From: Zopfochytrium polystomum
Taxonomy: Eukaryota > Chytridiomycota > Chytridiomycetes > Chytridiales > Chytridiaceae
Assembly: GCA_025765615.1 (NCBI GenBank)
Contig: JAIVFJ010000241.1
Location: forward strand, 26,632 to 90,631
Direction: 5' to 3'
Length of the DNA stretch: 64,000 nt
Position 1 is the stretch's first letter, and each line of letters opens with the position of its first letter. The position numbers and the translations under genes were made by a program. The notes beneath the pieces were generated by a model, which had not been told where the DNA came from, searched no databases, and saw nothing but the letters and a program-made list of their open reading frames with translations. This document shows, piece by piece, positions 23,044-34,295 of the stretch.

Positions 23044-23678
23044 CACGCCAAAGGAGATGGAGTAGGCGCGTCTGTCTCGCGGTCTCAAGACGCGATTTGG
23101 GTTTGGGGAAATGAATGCTGTTGGGCGAGAAAGATTTTTTGCCGGTTTTTTTTTTCACCCTTTTTTCGTCGCTCGGCGCATGATTGGTCAGAGCGAAAGG
23201 GGTGAGACAAACACGGCGCGCCGTGTGAGCGGTATTTTTTTTTTTAGTGTGGCATTCACGTTTGTTTCTGGGGAGTTTTCTTCTGCTGCATTGCGCGCAT
23301 TCTTTGTCTGTCTGGCCCTCCCTTGCACTTTTCTATCGAGCGACTTCCAAAAAAGAATTCCATCGAGAGCGAGAGACCGCGCACACGCGCACACGTGCAC
23401 TTCAACTCCCGTCCGGTTCTCACGTTTCTCTCTTTCTGCATGTTTCATGCCAATCCAATCCAACGCACGGATCGACCGTTGATCGACAAAACAACAACAA
23501 GGATGACGTCGCAAAGGGGCGGGGACTGGGGGACTGGGGGACTCCAGCTCGGCATTCCGCGCGAGGTAAGAAAGTAAAAAAAAAAAAAAAAGGTAAACCG
23601 CGTCGAGTCCAAAACATTATCGCAAGGTTCAACAAAAAGACGGCACACGGCCGCCCCTCCCCGTTTCTTTATCTTTGC
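22702..23678. other. Intergenic region between kinesin-3 and oxygenase, with GA microsatellite
   Basis: This is the kinesin promoter side and the 3' side of the oxygenase. It contains a pure GA run at about 22998-23036 and pyrimidine-rich blocks. No gene or RNA was recognised. Open frames across the GA run are repeat artefacts. Confidence 0.6.
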
Positions 23679-25006
23679 TCAGTACGTGACCCGCAGCCTC
23701 TCCACCAAGTGGTCAAACGCGCGGATCGGCGGGTACTTTGCCGCGTCGCCGCCAATGCCCGGCAGCGACTCGATCACCGCGTTCGGGTTCGCGTTGCAAA
23801 AGTACGGGATCGAGTACCGCGCCGGGTACGACGCCGTCTGCGCCCCCTCCTCCTCTGTCGCCGTCGTCGTAGGCGGCGGCGCGACCACCCGGTGCATCGT
23901 CGACTTGATCACGTCGTTCGACCACCGCATCAAAAGGTCGCCCGCGTTCACCACCACCGTGCCCGGAATCGGCGTCGCGTCCACCCACTCTTGACGCGTC
24001 CGCTGCACCTGCAGGCCGCCCGCGCTGTCTTGGAAGAGGAGAGTGATCGTGCCGTAGTCCGTGTGCGCTCTGTTGGTGAGGCCCGCGGGGGAAAAAAGAA
24101 GGGAAGTAAGGATGTGCAAAATGAACCTATGCATGCGAACTCCCACAACCTACCCCGCCCGCATCTGCTCTTCCTTCTGGAGAATCGTCTTTTCGACCGC
24201 CGGGTAGTGCAGCAGCCGCAGCGTATTGTCCTTCTCGTCGATAAACTTGTCAAAGTAGAACTCGTCGAGACCAAGGCCCACGGCGACGGCGCGCATGATT
24301 TGTACGTGCAGGTTCTGGCCCGACTGGGTTTTGATTTGATGTTTTTTTTTTGTTTTTTTTTTTTTTTGTGAAGACAAAAACACAAAAAAGTGAGTGGGGA
24401 TTGATCCGAACGAGGAAACCCAATCCTCATCTCGACCACCGCACCCCACCCACCCACTCACCTCAAAAAACTCGAGCATCGTCTCCCGAAACCCGTCGAT
24501 CCCGTCCGGCCAGCGGTTCCGGTACGTCTCGTCCTCCTCCCTGCCAATCTCAAACGACTCCTTCAGGTCCGGCACCGCCTCGCGCAGCGCCTGCACCCCG
24601 GCCGCGTCCGACACCTGCGTCACTTTTTCCCGCCCGGGCTCGCTGTACCCGCGGTTCGACTCGGCAGACTCCCATTCCATCGTCATCTTGGTCGAGTACG
24701 GGAGGGCGAAGAACGTTTTCGCCTGAGGGGGATTCGGTGAGTGTTCTCGCCAAGGCAGGCAACAACCGGGAAAAAAACAAGAACATAGACATGTTACTCA
24801 ACGTGTGCGTAGACCTTTGCCAGCGCCGCGTCGGGCACCCCGTGGTTCGCGAGAAACACAAAGCCAATGTCGCGGAACGCCGCGACCACGGCGTCCGCCG
24901 TCTTTTTGCGGGCGTCGGCGTCGGCGCCCGGCGTGAGGAACGGCGCAAAGTCGACGACTGGGATCGGCGACGGCGAGGGCGTGGAGGCGGGGACGGCGGC
25001 GGCCAT
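23679..25006 (-). CDS. 2-oxoglutarate/Fe(II)-dependent oxygenase (isopenicillin-N-synthase-like fold)
   Basis: Cytosolic non-heme iron oxygenase of the DIOX_N/2OG-FeII_Oxy class; substrate unknown. Four exons, 25006-24803, 24722-24462, 24323-24154 and 24069-23679, join in phase to 341 residues, the usual size for the family. The N-terminus has PIPVVDFAPFL and GFVFLANHGVP; exon 2 starts AKTFFALP. The double-stranded beta-helix carries the metal triad H214-x-D216 (AHTDYGTITLL) and H271 (STMHRVVAP). The 2OG-binding RxS is R296-Y-S298 (ARYSIPYF). All junctions have GT and AG, with donors GTTGAG, GTGAGT and GTAGGT. Relatives act in secondary metabolism, hormone and flavonoid-type oxidation. No biosynthetic cluster surrounds it, so the role stays open. 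Confidence 0.9.
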
Positions 25007-25715
25007 GTCAGTGAGGAGGGGAAGGGTGGGCTTGTTCTGGTTTTCTTGTGCTGGATCACCATCGGTCTCACTCTATTTATATGCCATGTCTCGGTGGGAT
25101 GATAAGCTTATCAATGTCCGAAGACACAACTCAAAGAAAAAGGGAGAAAAAAAAAAAAAAAGTAAAAAGTAAAAGACCTTTGTGTCCTCAGCGTGGTCGT
25201 TGCATTTCTCGTTATCGCCAAGGTAGATGAAATGAATAGGAGCACCAACACAGAAAAAAAAAGAAAAAGGAAAAGGGAAGCGGACGAGTGGAAGTAACAA
25301 GGTTGTTGAAAAGGAACATGGGGGCACGTACTGTGGCAGCGTCCCGTCTATAAAGACTTCCTCGATCATAGTGTTGGTGCACGCTGTCGAGCGAAAGAAA
25401 CACAAAGGGGACGAATGAATTGGAAAGGATTGAGCTGAACTCAGAAGTATGTTGGAGAACGTCGAAAGAAAGAAAAGGGAAAACAGAGAAAGATGAAAAA
25501 GGAATTGAGGGAAGCGTTAATCTCAATAATATGACTGTTGGGCTCTGCTGAGCCGTCGCCCATTGCCCTTGAAAGACAGCGGACTGGTCTCTCGTACAAC
25601 ATGCAAAAGTAAACGTTTCCACCAATAGGAAGAGCGTTGGATTGAAAGAAGAAGAAACGAAAAAGAAATGGAAAAACAGGGAACATTTTTAAAAGAACCA
25701 ATAGAATCTCACTTT
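25007..25715. other. Intergenic region with a possible orphan exon (25337-25388)
   Basis: On the - strand a short segment is preceded by CGCTCGACAG and followed by GTACGTGC. It encodes ACTNTMIEEVFIDGTLPQ. The ACT.TM...FIDGTLP pattern recalls the C-terminal TAP-like region of secreted alpha/beta-hydrolases (typically followed by PGTVC). No partner exons are visible, so it is either a relic or chance. The rest of the interval is A/T-run-rich and empty. Confidence 0.25.
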
Positions 25716-28700
25716 TCAGAATCCAATCTTTACCACAGGTGTCTCAATTATGTCAAAGTTGTCGTCAGCAGTGTACCGCCCGGGCGTCATGTGCTTCATG
25801 CCCTTCATTCGCAGAACGTACTCGCCTGGCGGTAAAGAGACAATCGGCGCCAGCATTGTCGGATCCGCGATGACGTCGCCACGCCAGTACCACCGCTGCG
25901 GAGTCGTGATCCCGGCCCCCCCGACGGGCGAGTTCCGTCGACCGATACCGTACTGGATGTACGACGCCCGGTCGTCCGACGGCGATCCCGCCAGTACGAG
26001 GTACCCCTGGTTCGTGCCGTGTCCGAGGTTCAACTTGTTCAGCTGGCTTTTGACAGTCTGGTTCGTTCCGACGTACTCGGCCTCAAAGTACGCCAGCCGG
26101 GTCGTGGTGGCGTAGATCGGCGCAACCACTATGGGGTCGGTGGTAAGGTTGACTTGGTCGTTTGCGGACAAAGCGGCGGCTGGGGGACGCGGCGGACCGC
26201 CCGCGAACGAACGGTAGAAGCCGGAGGAGTAGCCGAACGTAGTGAGCGCGTTGCGTGAGAAGATGCCGGCATCCGTCCAGTTTCCGACCATCCCCGCGTA
26301 CGGCACGGTCACCGTGTCGTCGTCAAAGTTGTTTGTGACCCTGACGAACCCGGAAAAGATTGGGAAGCGGCGAGGATCGGCGTTCGGCGGTTGCGTCACG
26401 TCAATGTTGACTTTGACCGACGCGTTCGCCTGCACTACGGTCGAATACACGGCTTCTTGCTTGTTGCCGAAACCGAGAACGGCGTAATCAGTGGTGTATT
26501 TGGTGCTCGAGGCTGGTTGTATGAAATCCTCAACCCCGTCGAACATGTACACCGTGGCAGCCCCGACATTGGTGAATGTAAACGCGACAGCCGAGGAGTA
26601 GTAGCTGGTGAGCGTCAGGGTGTAATGAGTCTTGGAGGTAAACTGAGAGTCGTTCAACGCCAAAAATGAAGGTGTGATGACGCTTTTCGAGGTAATGGTG
26701 CTGTAGACATTCACGAGGCCTGCTCCCTGCAGCGCAACCGAGTCCATCATATCGCTCTTGTACATTTTAGTCGGAATAGCGTTGTTTTGGAATGCCGTGC
26801 GTACGGTTTCAAACGTCGGTTTGACGCCTGATTGACGACTTTGGAGGTAGAGCGCCACGGCTCCTGCAAAGTATGGTGAGGACATTGAAGTACCGGTTTG
26901 GAGCGAGTAAGGAACTGCGAGGTTTTGCTTCTTCGCAGCGTAAGGAGAGATGCACGAGTAAACGTTCGACCCGATTGCCCCAATATCTGGCTTGATGTGA
27001 AGCTCGGCGTCCAGGCCAGTTGAAGTAAAAGTGGACGCCGTCGCCCCTGAGGGATCGGAGAATTGGCTTAGAGTTTGCTTCGAAATGACAACCTTTCTCG
27101 TTGAAGAGGCCACAATCGCAGCGCCAGCGTTCGATGGGATAGATGCAGTAGGGATAGGCCCGCCAGTCAAGATGATGTTTCCCTCCGTGTTCATATAAAC
27201 AAGGCAGTTCTTTGCGCCAGCTCTCTGAGCGTTGGTGCAACGAACGACCGAGCCGCAGCCGCTACCGAAACGAAGCAAAACCGTTTTCCCTTTGGCACCA
27301 GCACCAATAGTAGTGCAGCCGTCATCCACGATATCGTTTTTGATGGCATCCGGGTTGTTCACAAAGATGTCGAGGGATTCGGAGGGAACTCCAAAGTCGC
27401 TGTTCGTGGCGGCAGCAATCCACGAGAAAGGTACGTCGTCGACGGTGATCGTCGTCTGCAGATTTGACAGGCCGTCGTAGCTACGGGTGTAAGTGTTAGT
27501 ATCCGCTGATAATCCAGTATTTGCGTGAAATTAAGCGTCTAGGTACCTTCCGACCCCAAACCCGGTGAGTGATCCCCCGGGATTGCCGCTTGACATGTAA
27601 CCCTGGGCGCCCTCGTTGCCGTTCGAGGCAACAACGATCACGCCTACGAGTTCGATGAGAAGTGCGCACAGAGGAGTGTATTCCCTCTCGGGGTCATAGC
27701 AATCACAGACACGGCAACTCACCAGCGGCACTGACGCGGTCGACCGCGGCTGCCTCTGCTTGATCAGGTAGCGACGGTCCATTGCCAATACTTCAGCAGC
27801 AACGAAAAAAATTTTAGGAAGGAAGCGTTATTGTAAATCACCTTACACAAACCTCAAATTGATGATATCTGCGCCGTCGGCGGCCGCCTGGTAAATAGCA
27901 GACGCGATGATATCATCGAAGGTTCCATCTGCGGCGCAGCCGAAGATCCGGTACGCGCCGATGGTAATGTCTGGAGCTACGCCCGACCACGGCATTTCAG
28001 GCAAAAACGCCGGGTCAGTGATGTTGAGCGCGTTGCCGGCTAAAATTCCAGCCACGTGAGTGCCATGGGCGCCGTCCGAGCAGTCGTCGATGGGGTCGTC
28101 GTCCATAGCGACGGTGGGGTTTCCAGCGCTGAGTGCGTCGCCGACTAGGTCCAGACCAAACGCGACCTTGCAGCCCGGGCCGAAGCAGCCGCCGAGTGCC
28201 GGGTGCTTGTAGTATACGCCCGTGTCTAGGATGGCGACCTTGACGCCCTTTCCGGTAAGGCCCAGCTTGTTGCGGGCATCGTTCACGCCCGTCAGGACGT
28301 GTATGGTTTCGGGGGCGGCGCCGTCGTTCCGCGGTTGAATTTGAATGGCCTTTGGGGCTGACCGCTTCGACACCTTGAAGGAGTTAACGACGGGGGACTT
28401 AATCTTTGCGACAATGCTCGCGGCTGGAAAAAAAGGTTGGGAGGAAGGTTGGGAGGAAGGTTAATAACGCGATGGGAAGGGTGGTTTTTTGGGTGGATTT
28501 GTGTTGTGTTTTTCCATTGTGTGTGAGACCGAAATGAAAAATTGCGCGGGTGGATGAATTCCCTTTTTTGGGTTTGGTCTGTTTTTTTTGGGTGTTTTTG
28601 AGGAAGGGAAAGGGCCAACACCACACAAGCGCCTGGCGCGCTACCGCCCACATGCACACCTTCACATTCGCATAGGGTATTTACATAGGCATCCGATTGA

Positions 28701-28722
28701 GCCGAGCATACGCGCGTGCACG

Positions 28723-28785
<63 letters not shown>

Positions 28786-29166
28786 GGTGTTCACTGTTCA
28801 CAGACCTGCGACGGCGGGATCGCACCCGAACGACATGCCGCAGAAGAGCGCCGTCTCCGTCCGTGTGCGGACAGCGCAACCCGCGGCACCCACCACCGAC
28901 GCGGCGTCGGCGAGCGACGGCCCGCAGCCAGCGCCGGTCGCAAACTCGACGTGCCCAAAGTTGGGCACAACGGCGGCGGCGGCGGCATCGCTGCTGACAT
29001 CGGAGGCGGCGGCGGCTGGCGCAGCGGATGCAACGGATGATGCAACGGCGAGACCCAGGCCAAATGCTGCTGCTACAGCGAGCATCGAAGCCGTCGTCCT
29101 CGGCGTTGTTGGCGCCGTCGTCATGGCGCGGGCACCGGAAGTGGCGGCGAGGGGGGAGTTCGCCAT
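25716..29166 (-). CDS. Secreted subtilisin-like serine protease (S8, PA-domain containing)
   Basis: Extracellular endopeptidase. Five exons, 29166-28806, 28423-27853, 27790-27723, 27643-27547 and 27480-25716, join in phase to 953 residues. The N-terminus has a hydrophobic segment (SMLAVAAAFGLGLAVASSV) typical of a signal peptide, followed by a propeptide-like region. Catalytic residues are D187 (VAILDTGV), H240 (GAHGTHVAGIL) and S564 (QTGTSMSSPYFAGA); the oxyanion Asn is in VVASNGNEG. Between His and Ser there is an inserted protease-associated domain (ITVDDVPFSWIAA ... VLLRFGSGCGSVV ... CLVYMNTEGNIIL). The C-terminal ~350 residues look like Fn3-type beta domains. The layout matches the minor-extracellular-protease/Vpr-like and plant-type subtilases common in zoosporic fungi. 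Intron 1 contains a (CA)27 microsatellite. The ATG at 29166 follows a long A-run on the coding strand. Confidence 0.92.
28727..28780. repeat. (CA)27 microsatellite in subtilase intron 1
   Basis: Pure dinucleotide run inside the first intron of the subtilase, about 25 bases from the exon 1 donor (TG repeats on the gene's strand). Likely length-polymorphic. Confidence 0.95.
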
Positions 29167-29190
29167 GACAATGAGGGTGGAGCTTCTCTT

Positions 29191-29193
<3 letters not shown>

Positions 29194-29228
<35 letters not shown>
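29194..29228. repeat. Poly(T) tract just upstream of subtilase start
   Basis: About 35 T (A on the gene's strand), ending roughly 28 bases before the ATG, i.e. in the 5' leader or core promoter. A short GA-rich run follows at about 29355-29372. Confidence 0.85.
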
Positions 29229-29534
29229 CATCGCGAACAAACATCCGGCAAGATGAGAGGCTTTTCCTCTTTCTTTGCTTGTCTGTCTCTGGGTCGTCTA
29301 GATCTATAGTAAATTTTATAAATTTTAGCGATTGAGGGAGAGAGTGTGTGAGAGTGAGAGAGAGAGAGAGGAGGGAAAGAGGGGAGACAAACGTCGTCCA
29401 TCTCTGCCTGTCTCACTCGGCTGACCTTGTCTTCAACCTCTGTGGATGAACCACTTGCGTCCGATTGGTCGATCTCCGCAGCACTTTTCGCAAAAAAAGA
29501 CAAAGAAACACATCCACCCAAACATTTCTTTGTT

Positions 29535-29683
29535 CTTTGAGTCTTGACAAGGAAGACTCTCAAAAGATATAAAAGGGGGATTGGGGACCTGTCCCATCCC
29601 TCAAGTGAATTATTGTTTCCAATACAATCATCACTCCTCTCAGTTCCTTGTCTGCCTTGTCCTGTCCTGCCCAGTTCCTGACA
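29535..29683 (+). repeat. Partial Ty3 LTR (3' half)
   Basis: Matches the right half of the LTR at 8854-9161 from TCTTTGAGTCTTGACAAGG to TTCCTGACA, including TATAAAAGG and GGGACCTGTCCCATCCCTC. The left half is absent; sequence diverges before 29535. Confidence 0.85.
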
Positions 29684-30500
29684 ACTCCTTCCACTCACTC
29701 ACTCAGAGTAGAGTGTTTACAGTACTTACTTTCAAGATTATGTAAATGGTTAAACAAAGTTGGGCTCCTTGGCTACATAGACTTATTTGTAACCAAGGAG
29801 CCAAATCGTACTTTCACTATGAACGATAGTGAATCTTAATGCCGTAATTGGGGCGGCATTTTCTTACAAAACCAAAAATAAAGTCTACTTAGTGGAAATA
29901 TGTATAAACATTGTGGGAGCAACTGGAATTAATCCCTCTTTATGATAGGGTCATTCTTGCTTTCATATGAAAATATTTATGTGTTATCCTGTATCATAGT
30001 AAAGTAATTGTTTATGAACGTAAACTATGACCAGCACCTAATGTGAAATATGTACTTGCCCAAGTTGAGAGAGGCCCTAGGGAGTGGGAGTGTCCAAGAG
30101 AGACAGAGAAAGATTGACAAATGGGCGAACGAAAAATTGTTCCTCTTTTCCAGTCATCCCTATCTCTGAGCCTGTCAAGGGGTTCCTGAATGCCTTGTTT
30201 GTGGAGTAATGGTACTCACCCACTGATCATCATGAATTGTGAGGTATAAAGATTCAGACCAAGAAGTTCTTGAGCTCCTCTTTACAAAACTATGGCAAAG
30301 TTGAGCAGACCACATTTCCAGGATGAATAACATTTCTAATGTATTTTTAATGGAAGATCCTCTTTTTGGTCATTTATCGAAGTTGACCACCATTTGATTT
30401 GGTTCAGAAACCTTTTGTTAGATTGAACCGTCAAAATGCTGGGTGGTCGCTCTGCGAAATTTTGCCTTTTCGATTGTTTCCCAAGGCATTGGTTTGTGAC
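29684..30500. other. AT-rich intergenic block, no gene seen
   Basis: The composition shifts to clearly AT-rich, without the homopolymer/GC pattern of neighbours (for example 29730-30050). No open frame of note, no tRNA and no repeat from elsewhere in the window. It starts at the end of the LTR fragment and reaches to the promoter of the AT-hook gene. It could be imported or AT-biased mutated sequence. Confidence 0.4.
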
Positions 30501-33254
30501 ATGGCAAGCAGATCGGCGGGGGCCGCCACGGCGGCGTCGTCGTCATTGTCGGCCTCTTCAACAATTGCCGGTGCTGCATCCGGATCCACGTCCGGGGCAT
30601 CCTCCGTAGCGGCGTCAGCAACCGGTAGTGCAACAGCAGCGGCAGCAGTGGCGGCGGCAGCGGCGGCAGCTGCAGCGGTGTCAGATGAGGTAGGTGCGGC
30701 CAGAGAGGTAGCGGTGGCCGCCGCCGTCGCGGCAGCAGCGTCGACGGCATCGGCGATTGCCCGATCCTCCCAGCTGCGGCATCCACAGCCACGGGTCGTT
30801 CCTCTTCCGTCTTCATTGCAATCGGACCTGGCAAGCGCGGCTTCTTCGTCGCTGTTCCATGGTGACTTCCACATCGGTGAGGAGTACGCCGGGGCAGAGG
30901 AGGAGGATGATGAGCTCGATGCAAACGAAGAGGAAGAGGAGGAAGAAGAACTGGAGTTTGACCAGCAGCCTGGAGCGGATGATGCCGATGTGCAACAAAA
31001 CGTTCTTGGGAACCAAACGAGCTACATCGAAGCAGACTCATCCAAGCCAGTGCTTCCGAGTGCAATACTTAAAATGGAAGGGGAAGCGGTTCTGCAACTT
31101 GAGGACGAACCGATGCAGAAGCGGACTGATGAAGAGGAGCAAGGCGTCCTTCTTTTAGCCACACCAGCCCTGATGCTCTCTCGAGCCTCCTCCCCAAGCT
31201 TGCAGACCTTACTGCCCGACACCGTCACAGAAACCCCAACATCATTAATCAACTTTCCCGATGGCGAAACTACCCCAGGAACTTTGGCCACGCCCACCCG
31301 CAGACCTCGAGGGCGTCCTAGAACTCGTCCCCTAGCACCTAATGCGGACTCCATCGCGGCAGCACAAGACGCCACCCCCTCTGACACAGCCCTTCGCAAA
31401 CCAAGAGGCCGTCCTCGCACTCGACCTGCTCCCAACGACGATGACAAGATGGTGCACACCGACACCAACCCCGCCACCCCCATTTCTCGCAAACCTCGGG
31501 GCCGCCCCCGTACTCGCCCAAGGACTTCAGACAATGCGGCAACCGGTGACCCCACCCAAACTCCATTAACCACTTTCGTTACCCCCGCAATCGCTGCCTC
31601 CGACGAGACTCCCAACACTCCGGTAGCACCGCCACGGCGACCACGAGGCCGCCCTCGTACTCGTCCCCGCGAGGAGGACGAAGACGGGAAGAAGCCGGTC
31701 AAAAGGCGGCGGAAGAGTGCAAAGTCCCAGTCGCCTTCGAAGGTCGGGCATCAAGACCTAGTAAATGATCTGGATGCTGCCTTGAACTCTACTGTCCTAG
31801 CTTATACCCTGGAGGCCGGGTCATCGGCATCGACCACTTCTGCCGAGCACTTGTTAGCACACCAAGAACACGCGGATGCACTGCTTGCGCCAGTGGCACA
31901 AGACATCTCGGACGCAAGCAAGGTCCATTTGCCCAACATGGATTTGGATGGCGCAGATGGGCATTTCCTCCAGCTCTTGGGTCCGTCCCACGATATGGAT
32001 CACAGTGCGAGCAACGGGAATATCATGGACGCCATGGGGGATCACGGTCATTACAATGATGGCGAACTAGATGTCAACCTGGACCACCACGATCTATCAG
32101 CAGCTGGTGATGGTGACCTTGGTGCCGCGGACGGCGAAGCCAATGGAGAGCGTCCCCGTCGTACCCGTCACACATTCAACCTCGCCTTCAAACTGAAAAC
32201 TATTGAAATGGCCCTGAAGATTGGCAGAAACAAAGCTGCCGCCGAAATGGGCGTCCCTCGCACCTGCATCACAGGATGGGTCAAGAACAGGCTGATGCTC
32301 CAATCTTATGCATCGGTTAAGAATCCCGTTCGCCTTTCCCGGCTTCCTAGAGGCTACAGTGCCTATTTCGACAATGACGAATCCGAAACGCAAGAGCGCG
32401 AAACACCACCGTATCCCTACTCCTTTGCGCTGGCTTCGAAGTCTTCTGGGGCAGAGGACGAAACCGGAGCTGCGGCTTCTGGATCGTCCGGAGCGACAGC
32501 CTCGGCTGCAGAGGGTATGGTTGTCGAAGGTGATGCCCAGGCCAACCATGCAGGAGTTGGCGGCTCCGCGGGTATGATGGAGGCGGGCGCTATCACTTCC
32601 CTTGCCGCCGCAGCACTAGCCAGCGCTGGCGAAGTTGGCGTGGGTCCCGATACGGACGGATCTCAATCGTCTTCGTCCAACAGCTGGATCGCGACGTCCC
32701 CGACCGGACAGCAATCGGACTCGGTGCGAAATGCAATGTACTGTCTACTTCAGTCTTCCAATGACCTGGTCGTCGCGACTGCGGCAGCAGCAGCCGCGGT
32801 GAACACTAATAATTCCGCTGTCTCGGCCGCTGTTCCCGGCGCCGCTGGATCGGCTAAAATGGGTTCGATTGCCGGAGGAATGGGCGTCCCAAGTCCCACC
32901 TCTGGAGGCATCTCGGTCGTCGCCAGCGACGCCCTCGCGATGATGCACCAACGCACGAGTGCCGAGTCGCAGCTTGCGCTGCCTATCGCTCTACCACTCT
33001 CGTTGGCATCCCAACAACAACAGCACCAACAACAACAGCATCTCCAGCAACAGCACCAGCAACAGCAGCACCAGCTTCATCAACAACAACAGCAACAGCA
33101 GCAGCAGCAGAGCAGCCAGAATGCGTTTGCAAAGTTCTCATCCGGAATGGGCGGTATCGCCGAGGCTGTTGCAGCCGCGGCGGCCGCGAGCGCCCCGAAC
33201 GCCGCGCTGCTCCCGCCGGGGCTGTTGAACGCCGCAGAAGATTGTGTGTTGTAG
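30501..33254 (+). CDS. Nuclear AT-hook protein with psq/Brinker-like HTH and polyglutamine tail
   Basis: A single open frame of 917 residues from the first in-frame ATG at 30501; the frame is open further up but only with non-ATG codons. After an Ala/Ser-rich start and an acidic stretch (EEEEEEELEFD), four AT-hooks with core RGRP follow, at about 267, 299, 330 and 379 (each RRPRGRPRTRP or RKPRGRPRTRP). A basic KKPVKRRRK segment comes after the last one. At about 553-600 a helix-turn-helix reads FNLAFKLKTIEMALKIGRN, then AAAEMGVPRTCITGWVKNR, resembling the psq/CENP-B/Brinker DNA-binding group. A Gln/His tract lies at about 835-872. Predicted role: minor-groove plus HTH DNA binding, a chromatin or transcription factor. 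I cannot assign targets. Low-complexity regions are long but the frame is unbroken. Confidence 0.8.
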   Translation: MASRSAGAATAASSSLSASSTIAGAASGSTSGASSVAASATGSATAAAAVAAAAAAAAAVSDEVGAAREVAVAAAVAAAASTASAIARSSQLRHPQPRVVPLPSSLQSDLASAASSSLFHGDFHIGEEYAGAEEEDDELDANEEEEEEEELEFDQQPGADDADVQQNVLGNQTSYIEADSSKPVLPSAILKMEGEAVLQLEDEPMQKRTDEEEQGVLLLATPALMLSRASSPSLQTLLPDTVTETPTSLINFPDGETTPGTLATPTRRPRGRPRTRPLAPNADSIAAAQDATPSDTALRKPRGRPRTRPAPNDDDKMVHTDTNPATPISRKPRGRPRTRPRTSDNAATGDPTQTPLTTFVTPAIAASDETPNTPVAPPRRPRGRPRTRPREEDEDGKKPVKRRRKSAKSQSPSKVGHQDLVNDLDAALNSTVLAYTLEAGSSASTTSAEHLLAHQEHADALLAPVAQDISDASKVHLPNMDLDGADGHFLQLLGPSHDMDHSASNGNIMDAMGDHGHYNDGELDVNLDHHDLSAAGDGDLGAADGEANGERPRRTRHTFNLAFKLKTIEMALKIGRNKAAAEMGVPRTCITGWVKNRLMLQSYASVKNPVRLSRLPRGYSAYFDNDESETQERETPPYPYSFALASKSSGAEDETGAAASGSSGATASAAEGMVVEGDAQANHAGVGGSAGMMEAGAITSLAAAALASAGEVGVGPDTDGSQSSSSNSWIATSPTGQQSDSVRNAMYCLLQSSNDLVVATAAAAAAVNTNNSAVSAAVPGAAGSAKMGSIAGGMGVPSPTSGGISVVASDALAMMHQRTSAESQLALPIALPLSLASQQQQHQQQQHLQQQHQQQQHQLHQQQQQQQQQQSSQNAFAKFSSGMGGIAEAVAAAAAASAPNAALLPPGLLNAAEDCVL

Positions 33255-34243
33255 AGGCCAGGGCATCCTTCGAGTGATACGGCAGTTCGCGAGGCGCAGC
33301 AGCTTCTCTGATTGCCTCTCCTGTACGTAGCGACCTGATGGTGTTTGTTTTGTCTGTTTTTTTTTTTGTTTCTTTTTCGGTTCCTTCACTCTTCTTACTT
33401 CTGTTTTCCTCCTCCAGTTTTCTTCCTCCCCCCGCCCACCCTTTCCGTCGTATGCTACTAGCCTCTCTTTTCTTTTTTTCTACTTTCTTTTATTATGTCG
33501 AACGGCCCCTACATCCATCCTTGCGATCGGTCACAACCTGCTCTGTGCCCCCACACGTTTTCCTTCTTCTCCGTTTCCACAATAAGTTGTTTTTTTCTTC
33601 TTTTTCATTACCCAACTCTGTCCCTCAACCACCCGCGCGCTCTGCGCACGCTCTTGCACTTTTGTTTGTTTTCCCTCTAGCTCCCCGTCTTTCCTTCCCC
33701 GCCTCGTTGGTCGTCAGAGTTCTACATCCCCATCCGCTCTCCCTTGGATCCGGTCCTACCCCAACTACAACGCTCCTTATTTCGAGGGCGAGTGGGGGCT
33801 GGAGGGAGTAGGAGGAGGTGCCAGAATATGGATGTCGAGTTGGAGGAGGCAGGGAAATCGGTGAGGGGGCCGAACGCAGCATTTGGGAGTGTGAAGTTGG
33901 TTGTGCCCCCCTGGGGAAGGCGGGTGGCGGTGGCGCGTGGGGTGTGCATGTATGGGCGAAGGTTGGGTTGGGTTGGGGGGAAGGGGGTTGCGCGAGGACG
34001 GAAGAGGGAATTTGTTTAATTGTTCTGCTCGGTGTGCCTTTACGTTTTCGGTTTGGTTTTTTTTCTTTTTTTTTTTTTTCGCCCGGAGGTAGAGAAGTTC
34101 GAGAAAGCGAAAATCGCGCGGGCGAAGGAAAATGAGCGAGAGTCGCAAATCTGGGGGGGGGGGGAAACTAAGAGTGTTGTCCGGAAAAAGGGGGGGTACC
34201 TTTTCCGGACTGTGTTTCCGGACGTGGTGGTGAATGGAACGCC

Positions 34244-34244
<1 letters not shown>

Positions 34245-34294
<50 letters not shown>
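34245..34294. repeat. Poly(A) tract, 50 bases
   Basis: Uninterrupted run of 50 A; no coding gene ends next to it on the + strand within ~900 bases. Confidence 0.95.

Positions 34295-34295
<1 letters not shown>

Noticed and set aside
22960..23160. Ser-Leu repeat frame (LSLSLSLS) as a membrane or secreted peptide
   Set aside because: Direct product of the GA/TC microsatellite.
28697..29335. + strand frame of 212 codons through the CA repeat
   Set aside because: Poly-Thr-His from the microsatellite and antisense of the subtilase signal-peptide exon.
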